The position numbers and the translations under genes were made by a program. This document shows positions 1 to 7,734 of a DNA stretch of 12,811 bases, piece by piece. Location: assembly GCA_964370235.1 (NCBI GenBank), contig CAYJIL010000068.1:1-12811 (forward strand), written 5' to 3'. The DNA comes from CAYJIL01 sp964370235. GTDB lineage: Bacteria > Bacteroidota > Bacteroidia > Bacteroidales > Rikenellaceae. The notes under the pieces were generated by a model. It was given only the letters and a program-made list of their open reading frames with translations, did no database searches and was not told the DNA's origin. Position 1 is the first letter of the stretch. Every line of letters begins with the position of its first letter.

Positions 1-25
1 ATAGTATTAACTTAAAATTTAAATT

Positions 26-397
26 ATGAAAAAGAAAAGATTGATGATCTTTGGTCTAGCGATTTTGTCGCTATCATTAACAGCTTTGCTTTTTACAAGT
101 TCAAAAGTTGAAACTGCATCGGGTACGCTGCTTGCTAATATGGAAGCAATTGCAGGTATCTATGTTTCAGATCCTGGTTTCGGCGGCGGTGGCGGCAGTA
201 CAGGTGGAGGTGTATCTTCACAAACTTGCTATAGTCATGTATATGTGTACGGTGATCCTGCATGTGATTGGTATTTTGAAGACCCACATCCTGAATTGAG
301 ATGGGATTGTCCAGGTTCTGCAACAACGTGGGGTATTCAGTGTGGTGATTGTTATACGGCAGGAATAATAGGTGGCACAAAAAGCTATTGTCGCTAA
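26..397 (+). CDS. NVEALA-type secreted Cys-rich peptide precursor
   Basis: This encodes a 123-residue exported peptide precursor. Residues 1-5 are basic, 6-24 form a hydrophobic core, and a polar stretch leads to NMEAIA-G at 38-44, which closely matches the conserved NVEALA motif of a Bacteroidota peptide family. The motif also supplies an Ala-x-Ala site (A41-I42-A43), so cleavage before G44 is likely. A Gly-rich linker follows at about 51-62. The C-terminal part has six cysteines (68, 80, 95, 106, 109, 122), enough for three disulfides. The gene is followed by a hairpin and then by genes for a beta-propeller lipoprotein, a thioredoxin-like lipoprotein and a signal peptidase, which fits a processed, surface-directed peptide. 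The activity of NVEALA peptides is unknown to me. The start is the only sensible one; the sequence just upstream is AT-rich with no Shine-Dalgarno. Family assignment is fairly secure from motif and context; maturation is inferred. Confidence 0.85.
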   Translation: MKKKRLMIFGLAILSLSLTALLFTSSKVETASGTLLANMEAIAGIYVSDPGFGGGGGSTGGGVSSQTCYSHVYVYGDPACDWYFEDPHPELRWDCPGSATTWGIQCGDCYTAGIIGGTKSYCR

Positions 398-470
398 CTG
401 CTAGAATCACAGATAGTTTAAGTATGATTATGTGCTTAATGGGCATAATGCCTTAAACCATAAACTAACA

Positions 471-503
471 AGAGGGTATCCCAAGTGTGTTTGGGAGCCC
501 TCT
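471..503 (+). terminator. Strong hairpin between peptide gene and downstream genes
   Basis: AGAGGG-TA-TCCCAA pairs with TTGGGA-G-CCCTCT around a 6-base loop, giving 12 base pairs with a small internal bulge. It is followed by ATTTAA, a weak T-run. It lies about 75 bases after the peptide stop and 20 bases before the next start. No clear promoter is visible between it and the next gene, so it may act as a partial terminator that keeps the peptide transcript abundant while allowing some read-through, or as an mRNA 3' end stabiliser. Confidence 0.7.
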
Positions 504-523
504 ATTTAACCGATTGACAATAT

Positions 524-1537
524 ATGAATAAACTATTAACCCTATTGTCAGTATTGCTCCTATGTCTATATAGTTGCAATGTTGAACCGCCAGAGAGTGT
601 CGTTACATCATTTCAGTACAATGGCGATACCCTAAAATCAAAAAAAGTAGTAGATAGCGAAGTGGGGTATTTAAACCCTCTAAACTTAGCTTGTGTGAAC
701 AACGATTACCTCGTAGTTTATAATTACAGACCCGATACACTATTTGACTTGTATAGCTTGCCAGATATGAAGTTTGTGAACAGATATGGAGTAATTGGGC
801 GAGGCCCAAAAGATTTTCACATGGTAGACGCATCGATGTTTAACCCTGTGGATGGTGGTTTTCAAACCTATTCGGTATTTAGGGGAGATATGCTAAATGT
901 AACTGTTGACAAGCGAGGTGTAAACATAAAAGATCGTACCCCCATGCCCATTGAGATGATTATGTCGGCTAGATGCAATCAATTCTCGCCCGATAAATAT
1001 TTTTATAAATCGGATAATAACGAGGTAGAGTTTTATGTGTATGATACCCAAAATAACGAAATAACTTCGGGCCCCGATTTCCCCACATATTGGGCTAATG
1101 GGGGGCTAGATCCATCACAATATTTTCTTGCATTTATGGCAATGCCTGTGATGAAACCAAGTGGCGATAGGCTTGCGTTGTTCTATCAATACTATAAAAG
1201 GCTAAGAATCTATGACAACGATATGAACCTTGTAACAAATATTAATTTACAAACCAAGCCTTACGAGGTAAAATATAACGTAACAACCGGTATGCCACAA
1301 ACCAGCTACTACTCCTACCCACAAACGACCCAAGATGCCATATATGTGTTGTGTACAAGTAGCCTTAAACCATACCGAACCGAGCTACAAGTTTGGGGCT
1401 GGGATGGAGCACCACTAGCGACATACCCTCTCGATCAACCATGTAAATATATGGCAATATCTGAGAAACATGGTAAGATATATTGTATTGATGTACGTAA
1501 TAATATTGTTGAGTATGAGATGCCAAAACTTTCTTAA
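524..1537 (+). CDS. BF3164-type 6-bladed beta-propeller lipoprotein
   Basis: This encodes a 337-residue predicted lipoprotein. The N-terminus has a short hydrophobic core ending in LYSC with Cys18 as the lipidation site. The body is rich in beta-strand and aromatic residues and contains GVIGRGPKDF at about residues 89-98, resembling the G-GP-(E/D)-F signature of Bacteroidota TolB-like propeller lipoproteins (BF3164 family), which are commonly encoded beside NVEALA peptides. Its length is normal for six blades. No catalytic motif is seen, so a binding or scaffold role on the periplasmic or outer face is likely; the natural partner may be the upstream peptide. It ends inside the start of the next gene (23-base overlap), so the two are probably translationally coupled. 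Family call is based on recalled signatures plus context. Confidence 0.8.
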   Translation: MNKLLTLLSVLLLCLYSCNVEPPESVVTSFQYNGDTLKSKKVVDSEVGYLNPLNLACVNNDYLVVYNYRPDTLFDLYSLPDMKFVNRYGVIGRGPKDFHMVDASMFNPVDGGFQTYSVFRGDMLNVTVDKRGVNIKDRTPMPIEMIMSARCNQFSPDKYFYKSDNNEVEFYVYDTQNNEITSGPDFPTYWANGGLDPSQYFLAFMAMPVMKPSGDRLALFYQYYKRLRIYDNDMNLVTNINLQTKPYEVKYNVTTGMPQTSYYSYPQTTQDAIYVLCTSSLKPYRTELQVWGWDGAPLATYPLDQPCKYMAISEKHGKIYCIDVRNNIVEYEMPKLS

Positions 1538-2072
1538 ATATTTTGTGATAGTAATATCGCTATTTGCACTATGGAGTTGTAAAGATAACAACTCTAAACT
1601 AACTAGCGGAGCCAAGGAGATTCACGGAACAATCATGAAACTACCTCAACTACCCGAGGCAGTGCGTAATAATAACCACTCATCAACGGTTGTGGTGTAT
1701 ATCGATTCTGAGGGGTGTACACCTTGCAAGCTAAAAAGCATATACCAGTGGAAGAGGCTAAAAGCCGAGCAAGATAAGCTATATGCGCAAGATTCGGTTA
1801 TATCGAATATGGTATTTATTACCGAACCAAAAGAACAACTAGAGGAAGCAAAAAAGGTTGTCGAAACCTTTTACTACGATGCTAACGTTGTGTATGATAC
1901 AACGGGTTACTTTAGTGCAAACAATAAACTACCCAGCGATGCAAGGCTTCATGTTTTTTTGTTAGATAAAGATAACGAGGTGGTGTTAGTGGGCTCGCCA
2001 CTTTTGGGTGTTGATATGATGAAGCTATATACCACACAAATAAGTAGGCTACATAAAGCTAGTCGTAATTAA
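1515..2072 (+). CDS. Thioredoxin-like lipoprotein with CxxC motif
   Basis: This encodes a predicted 185-residue lipoprotein. The frame is open further upstream to an ATG at 1470, but the ATG at 1515 gives a clean lipoprotein signal (basic start, hydrophobic stretch, LWSC with Cys22) and reduces the overlap with the preceding gene to 23 bases. A strand-like VVVYID is followed by C68-T-P-C71-K, a thioredoxin-like redox motif at the expected place after a beta-strand. A later KDNEVVLVGSP segment fits the C-terminal strands of a TlpA-like fold, although no obvious cis-Pro signature is clear. It could keep cysteines of an envelope partner in the right redox state; the six-Cys peptide at the head of the locus is the obvious candidate. 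Fold is likely, substrate is inferred. Confidence 0.75.
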   Translation: MRCQNFLKYFVIVISLFALWSCKDNNSKLTSGAKEIHGTIMKLPQLPEAVRNNNHSSTVVVYIDSEGCTPCKLKSIYQWKRLKAEQDKLYAQDSVISNMVFITEPKEQLEEAKKVVETFYYDANVVYDTTGYFSANNKLPSDARLHVFLLDKDNEVVLVGSPLLGVDMMKLYTTQISRLHKASRN

Positions 2073-2079
2073 CTGTAAT

Positions 2080-2931
2080 ATGAAAAAGCTTTTACAGATA
2101 TTTACTTGCTTGCTGTTATCGGTAATTATACTTCGAGTAGCTTATCTGTTGAGCAGAGTTTATGTGTTTGATACTTTTACTATTCCGTCCTCGTCGATGG
2201 AGCCAACGCTCTTGCCCGGCGATCGCATCTATGTAAACAAGCTACTTATGGGAGCTAGAATATACGACGATATTGATTCTGTATTTTCAAAACGCCCCAT
2301 AATTCACCGAAGTATTGGTACTAGAGATGTAGAGGTAGATGATATTATAGCATTTAACTTTCCCTATGCCGATAGCTGGCTTGAGATGGGCTATAACGTC
2401 AAAAGCGTATTTTGCAAAAGATGCATAGGCGTACCTGGCGATAGTATAAGGGTGTGTGGTGGTAGGTTCATTAACTCGTCGGTAGATGGTGTGGTTGGTA
2501 ATCATAAATCGCAAGAGTTGCTTGCGTCTGTAAAATCACTAGAGAGTAGTGTTAGTTTCCCATATTCTTTGGATTGGACACTTCGTGACATGGGGCCCAT
2601 CTACCTGCCCCGCAAAGGAGACTCTATTGCAATAGACTCGGTAAACTACCTCTTATATCGCCACTTGATAGAGTATGAAAGTGCCAAAAAACTACTCTAC
2701 AAAGCAGGTAGAGTGTGGTTGGCAGATGATAACATAACACACTACCACTTCAAAGATAACTACTACTTTGTTGTGGGAGATAATATTGTAGGCTCATCCG
2801 ACTCTAGGGTGTGGGGGCTATTGCCCCAAAAATTTATTGTGGGCATTGTTACAAGAGTAATCTATTCAAAGAGTCAAAAAACTAATAGATTTAGATATGA
2901 TAGGTTATTTAAAAATATCTATGACCAATAA
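2080..2931 (+). CDS. Type I signal peptidase (S26 family)
   Basis: This encodes a 283-residue serine/lysine protease anchored by one N-terminal membrane segment (about residues 5-24). Box B is IPSSSMEPTLLPGD with catalytic Ser39 just before Met40. Box D is CKRCIGVPGD with the general-base Lys113. Box E is GDNIVGSSDSRVWGLLP, as in LepB. Both catalytic residues are present, so it should be active, cleaving after Ala-x-Ala sites on the periplasmic face of the inner membrane. Its place among peptide-associated genes, 7 bases after the thioredoxin-like gene and overlapping the next gene, suggests a dedicated peptidase rather than the housekeeping enzyme. The NMEAIA-G site in the peptide precursor is a candidate substrate. 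Family assignment is secure; dedication to the peptide is inferred, and I have not used the symbol lepB because the housekeeping copy is probably elsewhere. Confidence 0.93.
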   Translation: MKKLLQIFTCLLLSVIILRVAYLLSRVYVFDTFTIPSSSMEPTLLPGDRIYVNKLLMGARIYDDIDSVFSKRPIIHRSIGTRDVEVDDIIAFNFPYADSWLEMGYNVKSVFCKRCIGVPGDSIRVCGGRFINSSVDGVVGNHKSQELLASVKSLESSVSFPYSLDWTLRDMGPIYLPRKGDSIAIDSVNYLLYRHLIEYESAKKLLYKAGRVWLADDNITHYHFKDNYYFVVGDNIVGSSDSRVWGLLPQKFIVGIVTRVIYSKSQKTNRFRYDRLFKNIYDQ

Positions 2932-4672
2932 AAAAACAGCCACTAGGGTGGTTGCTCAACTTGTAATGCTGCTTGTTGTTGGGCTAACTAGTTTGCATAG
3001 TCTATACCATATTTATGGCATGAATATATATGTAAATAGCTTGCTGTGCTATCTATATTTGGCGATATTGGTTGGTTTGTCGGTGTACTATATATTTAGG
3101 CAGTGGCGTATCACAATAACATATATAGATGTTGTTGTAGCGGTGTACTTGTTATATATACTCCTTAATTCGTTGTATACATATGGCTCGATAGGTTTGT
3201 TATACCAGTATTTGCTAATACCTTGTGGTTATATAATATTTAGGCTGCTGTTTTCGCTAAATACAGCTTTGTGCTTACTCTCTTTTAAGCGTGCGATAAT
3301 TATATCGGGTGCTCTACAAGCTATGTATGGAGTGTTTCAGCTACTAACACAACGGGATCAGCCCGGTTTTATGATATGTGGAACAATATACAATTCGGGG
3401 CCCTATGCTTTGTGGCTGGTAATCTCCTACACCTATTCTTTGTATGCTATTGTCTTTGACAAGAATAGAATCACACGCCGTTTATCTTTGGCTACCATAT
3501 TCTTGGTGCTAGTTATACTGCCTGCCACATATAGTCGCACATCGCTTGTTATTCTCTTTGTAATCTCATGCGCTATTGCAATGCTAGATAACCGCATGAG
3601 AGCAAAGTTACTATCCTATAAAAAATACCTAGGAGTGGCGCTTGCTGCCCTTGCGATAATAGCAGTAGCTTTGTTTTATATAAAGAAAGAGTCGGCACTA
3701 GGGCGCTTGTTCTTGTGGGAGATTGGCTTTAAAACATATCTCGAAGCACCTTTGCTGGGTAGTGGAATAGATAGCTATAACAGTGTAGCGAGCCGAGTAC
3801 AGATAGATTATTTTAAGAATAACCCACAGTTATCTAACAGTAACATTTTTTATGCAGACATACCCAATTCGCCGTTTAATGAATATCTATTGGTGCTATC
3901 GGAACAGGGTATTATTGGTCTTGTACTGTTTTTGATGTTGATGGTTGCTGCGATTTATATATTACGAGCCAAAGGAAAGAGAGGGTGGGATAGTGCACTA
4001 GTTATTATAGCGCTTATGTTGTATGCCTTTACGTCCTATACATTACAGATGGCAATATTTCAAACATTGCTAGTAGTAACAATTGTTGTAGCTGCTTGCT
4101 TTGGCAAACCGCTTGCCTTGCCACGATATACCACGCCATTGCTAATTGTTTTGTTGTGGTATATGCTCATTACATCTATAAATACTTTTGACATTAAACC
4201 ACATCACCAATTACAGCGAGTATATCGAGGTAGCCAAGTAGTCGTGAGTGATATGAATCTAAAAATACTAAGATCTATCGAAACCGAGCTAGCACATAGT
4301 AGCAGATATAATTATGCCCTTTCGTTTATACTCAACAGAAACGGGCACTACCAAGAGAGCCTAGACGTTATTAACACAAGGCTTGCTAACGAGCAATCGC
4401 CAATGCTATATATACTAAAAGCACGCAACTATCAGTCGTTGGGCGATAGCCTTGCCACCCAACAAAACCTACTTAATGCCTACTACCTAGTTCCATCGAG
4501 GTTTTACCCCCTTCATGTCCTAAAGCAGTATTATTTCGATGCCAATGAGTACCAAAAATGTAGAGACGTGTGTGATAGAATAGTGGCTATGCCCGAAAAG
4601 GTACGTAACTACAATTCACAGCTAATAAAAAGGCAAGCAGATAGTACACTAATACTTTTAAATAGTTTATGA
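2921..4672 (+). CDS. O-antigen ligase-like (Wzy_C) membrane protein with C-terminal helical repeats
   Basis: This encodes a 583-residue polytopic inner-membrane protein with roughly ten hydrophobic segments. The Wzy_C core is visible at residues 261-271 (GRLFLWEIG, followed by LEAPLLGSGIDSY) and at 316-331 (NSPFNEYLLVLSEQGI). The first block matches the GR..(I/L)W pattern of WaaL, Wzy and PglL relatives. In the second, the usual His-Asn is Phe319-Asn320. After the last membrane segment, residues about 455-580 form a helical tail resembling tetratricopeptide repeats. Family members move glycans from a lipid carrier to lipid A, another glycan or a protein. In this locus a role in modifying or anchoring the exported peptide is possible. 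An ATG at 2897 would add eight residues; I prefer 2921 because it cuts the overlap with the peptidase gene to 11 bases. The end overlaps the next start by four bases. Confidence 0.82.
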   Translation: MTNKKTATRVVAQLVMLLVVGLTSLHSLYHIYGMNIYVNSLLCYLYLAILVGLSVYYIFRQWRITITYIDVVVAVYLLYILLNSLYTYGSIGLLYQYLLIPCGYIIFRLLFSLNTALCLLSFKRAIIISGALQAMYGVFQLLTQRDQPGFMICGTIYNSGPYALWLVISYTYSLYAIVFDKNRITRRLSLATIFLVLVILPATYSRTSLVILFVISCAIAMLDNRMRAKLLSYKKYLGVALAALAIIAVALFYIKKESALGRLFLWEIGFKTYLEAPLLGSGIDSYNSVASRVQIDYFKNNPQLSNSNIFYADIPNSPFNEYLLVLSEQGIIGLVLFLMLMVAAIYILRAKGKRGWDSALVIIALMLYAFTSYTLQMAIFQTLLVVTIVVAACFGKPLALPRYTTPLLIVLLWYMLITSINTFDIKPHHQLQRVYRGSQVVVSDMNLKILRSIETELAHSSRYNYALSFILNRNGHYQESLDVINTRLANEQSPMLYILKARNYQSLGDSLATQQNLLNAYYLVPSRFYPLHVLKQYYFDANEYQKCRDVCDRIVAMPEKVRNYNSQLIKRQADSTLILLNSL

Positions 4673-6624
4673 TGAAAAGTAGTTATGATTTAAAATATCT
4701 TTTGATAGTAGTAATGTTGGCCATTGTGTGTTCGTGTGATAGTGCTTTAGATGATGCACTAGAGAGCTCGGGCAATAACAGAGCCGAGCTTGAGAGTGTA
4801 ATTACACATTACAAAGGCGACAAGCAAAAACAGAGAGCTGCAAAGTATTTGATCGAAAACATGATAGGCAAGAAATGGGCGTATAATAGCGATACTACAC
4901 TCATTGCTCAAGTTTTAGATGTTGCTGCCACAACTCTAGATAGTAGTGGCTGGAGCCCTACTAATTCGTCGCTTATAAAAGCGCTGCAACCATACAACAT
5001 CGATTATAACAAGAGCGTCTTTTTATTAGACTTAGAGAATATATCGTCGCAATACCTAATATCGAACATAGATCAAGCCTTTGAGCAGTGGAACCAAGTC
5101 CCATGGAGTAGCCGTTATAGCTTTTCACAATTTTGTGACTATGTGCTACCATATAGGGTAGCTAGCGAAGGTTTGGTAAACTGGCGAAGTATGGCACTAG
5201 AGCGAAATATTTTGCAAGATGCTACACTTGGTGACGATATGTTCGATATTGCCGTTTATATGTATGACTACTACACGATAGTATATAATTATGGTATGTC
5301 AAAGCTAGGCTATTCTATGGATCTTGGGCAAATAAACCATGTGCAAAAAGGCAATTGTGGGCATATTGCATCGGGTGTGTCATTCTATCTTTCGGCATAT
5401 GGTATTCCCAATGCCGTAGATTGCATTCCTGCATGGGCTAACCGATCGTCTGATCACATTTGGAATGCTGTAATATATCCCGATGGCTCGTCACGTGCAA
5501 CGACCATTCACCCCATAGGCATAAACGAAATTTACTACAAAATATCAAAAATATATCGCAAGAGTTTTCGTAATATCACCAATGAGCTCACCAATGTTAC
5601 ACCTAGTGATATTCCACCATTTTTTAGAGATAATAATTTGGTAGATGTTACTAGTAAATATAATATACACCTGTCCGATGTTGAGGTGAGTAAGCTAAAT
5701 AAGTTTGACACAGAGATAGTTTATCTTAACACCTTTAATAACTATCAATGGGTGCCCGTAGCCTATGCCCAAAAGAGAGGCAGCAAGGCACATTTTAGAG
5801 ATATGGGGAATGGCTCTCCCGTGCTAGGTGTCGAGAATAAACAAATAGTGTATGTTAACCAAGGCGATGGTGTTGTATATCTGCCTACCTACTATAAGAA
5901 TGGGCAAAGCGTTGTTGCTGCAAGCCCATTTATACTAGACTCTAAGGGTAATGCCACTCAGCTACAAGGCGATAAGAGCAAGCCTATTAGTATCGAACTA
6001 GATCGCAAATACCCCAAAAACCCCGAATTTGACTATGCCGAACGGCGAATCAAGGGCGGGCATATTGTGGCTAGCGAGAGCAGCGGTTTTGAATATTGCG
6101 ATACGCTTGCTACCATTTCAAACGTAGCAACACATCATAGTTTCGATGTAGAGAGTAGCAAAAAATATCGATACATAAAATTCGTTCCTAGTAATATGGC
6201 TAGCGATACGGTTGGTATTCAAATAGCCGAAATATCTTGTTATGGCATAGACGATCGCCCAATTTGTACTAAACCCATATACGCAGAGGCTTTGCACCTT
6301 TTCGATGGCGATAAATTAACCTTTTATTGGAAACCATGCAGTGATAGCCACCATAAGATGAGCGGAGTTTTTGACAATAGCCAAACGATTACAAAAATAG
6401 AGATTAGTGCAATGAACGACGATAACGATATTGTTATTGGGCAGGACTATGAGCTATATTATTGGGACAGTGGCTGGAGATTAATCGATCAAGTGAGAGC
6501 AACTAGCAATAAACTACACTTTGATAATATACCCCAAGGCGCTTTGTTATACATAAAAAATATTACAAAGGGTGTAGAGCAACGTATATTCACCTATGAA
6601 AATGGGAAGCAAATTTGGTGGTAG
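4669..6624 (+). CDS. Transglutaminase-like lipoprotein with C-terminal discoidin-like domain
   Basis: This encodes a 651-residue predicted lipoprotein with signal ending IVCSC (Cys23). The central part carries a transglutaminase/papain-like core: GNCGHIASGVSFYLSAYGI with Cys230 as the nucleophile, then SSDHIWNAV with His263. The place where the third acid usually sits (L-D-P) reads IHP, while D272 lies nearby, so the exact triad is uncertain. Residues about 490-525 (KYRYIKFVPS, then IQIAEISCYG) resemble the discoidin/F5-8C-like domains common in Bacteroidota surface proteins. Such proteins may act as proteases, peptide ligases or deamidases in the envelope. It overlaps the ligase-like gene by four bases, so it is the last member of the same transcript, and a hairpin follows. 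Alternative starts at 4669 and 4672 differ by one Met. Fold is well supported; reaction is unknown. Confidence 0.82.
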   Translation: MMKSSYDLKYLLIVVMLAIVCSCDSALDDALESSGNNRAELESVITHYKGDKQKQRAAKYLIENMIGKKWAYNSDTTLIAQVLDVAATTLDSSGWSPTNSSLIKALQPYNIDYNKSVFLLDLENISSQYLISNIDQAFEQWNQVPWSSRYSFSQFCDYVLPYRVASEGLVNWRSMALERNILQDATLGDDMFDIAVYMYDYYTIVYNYGMSKLGYSMDLGQINHVQKGNCGHIASGVSFYLSAYGIPNAVDCIPAWANRSSDHIWNAVIYPDGSSRATTIHPIGINEIYYKISKIYRKSFRNITNELTNVTPSDIPPFFRDNNLVDVTSKYNIHLSDVEVSKLNKFDTEIVYLNTFNNYQWVPVAYAQKRGSKAHFRDMGNGSPVLGVENKQIVYVNQGDGVVYLPTYYKNGQSVVAASPFILDSKGNATQLQGDKSKPISIELDRKYPKNPEFDYAERRIKGGHIVASESSGFEYCDTLATISNVATHHSFDVESSKKYRYIKFVPSNMASDTVGIQIAEISCYGIDDRPICTKPIYAEALHLFDGDKLTFYWKPCSDSHHKMSGVFDNSQTITKIEISAMNDDNDIVIGQDYELYYWDSGWRLIDQVRATSNKLHFDNIPQGALLYIKNITKGVEQRIFTYENGKQIWW

Positions 6625-6647
6625 GGGTTATCCAAATTATATCCCAA

Positions 6648-6681
6648 GTGAGGCTATTTCGAGTTTTCGAGATAGCCTCAC
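6648..6681 (+). terminator. Rho-independent-like terminator after the peptide locus
   Basis: GTGAGGCTATTTCGA pairs with TCGAGATAGCCTCAC around a GTTT loop, giving 15 base pairs with one G-T wobble. It sits 24 bases after the transglutaminase-like stop and is followed by a short T-containing run. It closes the operon before a new promoter region. The 11 bases TATCCCAAGTG at its left base (6640-6650) also occur at the hairpin behind the peptide gene (477-487). Confidence 0.8.
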
Positions 6682-6750
6682 TCTATTAGATATTAATAAA
6701 AAATAGTTAAAAACACCACTCATAATACCTAAATGTTAAATATAATTTAA

Positions 6751-6758
6751 TATATTTG
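6751..6758 (+). promoter_or_regulatory. Probable -7 promoter box for the phosphoesterase operon
   Basis: TATATTTG fits the Bacteroidota -7 consensus TAnnTTTG in the 240-base gap between the terminator and the first phosphoesterase gene. The -33 region, about 19-21 bases upstream, lacks a clear TTTG. It would give a leader of about 100 bases. The rest of the gap shows nothing I can name; a 65-codon open frame from 6756 overlaps the real gene and is not credible. Confidence 0.45.
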
Positions 6759-6864
6759 TGTGCTAGAATAGGAGCGAATTATACTGCAAAAAGTGTAAAA
6801 GAACTTCATTCTATGACACGAGAATCAAATATTGTAATAAAACATAACCCAAACATTATACCCA

Positions 6865-7728
6865 GTGAGACGCATTATACTATCATCTATACTACTATTT
6901 GTGTGTACTGTATTGTCGGCACAGCCAGCAGCAGATACCATAAAAATTATTAGCTATAACATTTGGAACGGCTTTGAATGGGGTAAAGACAAAGAGCGTG
7001 AAGCAAAATTTGTAGAGTTCATTAAGAACGAAGATCCAAATATATTAGCCCTGCAAGAGCTATGTGGTTTTACCCAGCAAAAACTAGAGGAGATCGCAAA
7101 AAAATGGGGGCATAACTATGCCATTATTCACAAAGAGGAGGGTTATCCAGTTGGTATAACCTCTAAAGAACCAATAGAGCTGGTAAAAAAACTTACCCAA
7201 AATTGTGGTCACGGAATGTTGCATGTCAAAACCTATGACTACAACTTAGTGGTAACACACCTAAACCCCTTTGATAGTAAAAAACGACTTGTCGAAGCCA
7301 CTACCATTAGCGATTACATGGAGCAAAACAACCTTGCAACAAATACGCTGCTAATGGGCGATTTGAATGCACATTCACCATTTGATGCAACAATTTTGGA
7401 GCGACACAATAATAATATTACTCAACGCCGAAAAAGCGAAAACTTACAAAATGGGCGATTCGATTACTCTGTAATTTCAAAGTTTATGTCATATCCACTA
7501 ATTGATATATGCCAAAAGTATGTGCCAGAAGGCTATCGTGAAACATTCCCAACTCTTGTATTTTCGGCCAAAGACATGGCAATACATAATAGAGATGTAG
7601 AGCGTATAGATTATATTATGGTAACTCCCGACATCGAAAATAGAGTAGTTAATGCCTATATCTCGAACCGAGGTGCAGCCGACTACCTATCGGACCATTA
7701 TCCCGTATTTGTAGAATTAATAAAATAA
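6865..7728 (+). CDS. Secreted endonuclease/exonuclease/phosphatase-family protein
   Basis: This encodes a 287-residue exported phosphoesterase. It starts at a GTG: no ATG lies upstream in frame before the stop at 6838, and the GTG start yields a proper signal peptide (basic start, hydrophobic core, likely cleavage after VLSA-19, before Gln20). EEP-fold motifs are complete: SYNIWNG with Asn32, LQELCG with Glu65, THLNPFD with His132, MGDLNAHSP with Asp166 and Asn168, RIDYIMV, and SDHYPV with Asp277 and His278. These build the divalent-metal centre that hydrolyses phosphodiesters or phosphomonoesters. The EEP fold covers DNases, sphingomyelinases and inositol phosphatases, so the substrate cannot be named. 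It is first in an operon with a second EEP protein (6 bases downstream) and a metallophosphoesterase. It would act in the periplasm or outside the cell. Confidence 0.9.
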   Translation: MRRIILSSILLFVCTVLSAQPAADTIKIISYNIWNGFEWGKDKEREAKFVEFIKNEDPNILALQELCGFTQQKLEEIAKKWGHNYAIIHKEEGYPVGITSKEPIELVKKLTQNCGHGMLHVKTYDYNLVVTHLNPFDSKKRLVEATTISDYMEQNNLATNTLLMGDLNAHSPFDATILERHNNNITQRRKSENLQNGRFDYSVISKFMSYPLIDICQKYVPEGYRETFPTLVFSAKDMAIHNRDVERIDYIMVTPDIENRVVNAYISNRGAADYLSDHYPVFVELIK

Positions 7729-7734
7729 ACGAGA

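Noticed and set aside
1470..1514. Extended N-terminus for the thioredoxin-like lipoprotein from an ATG at 1470
   Set aside because: It would add 15 residues before a complete lipoprotein signal and increase overlap with the preceding gene; the ATG at 1515 explains the signal better.
6756..6953. A 65-codon open frame in the gap before the first phosphoesterase gene
   Set aside because: It begins within the probable promoter, overlaps the signal-peptide region of the real gene in another frame and has no recognisable protein features.
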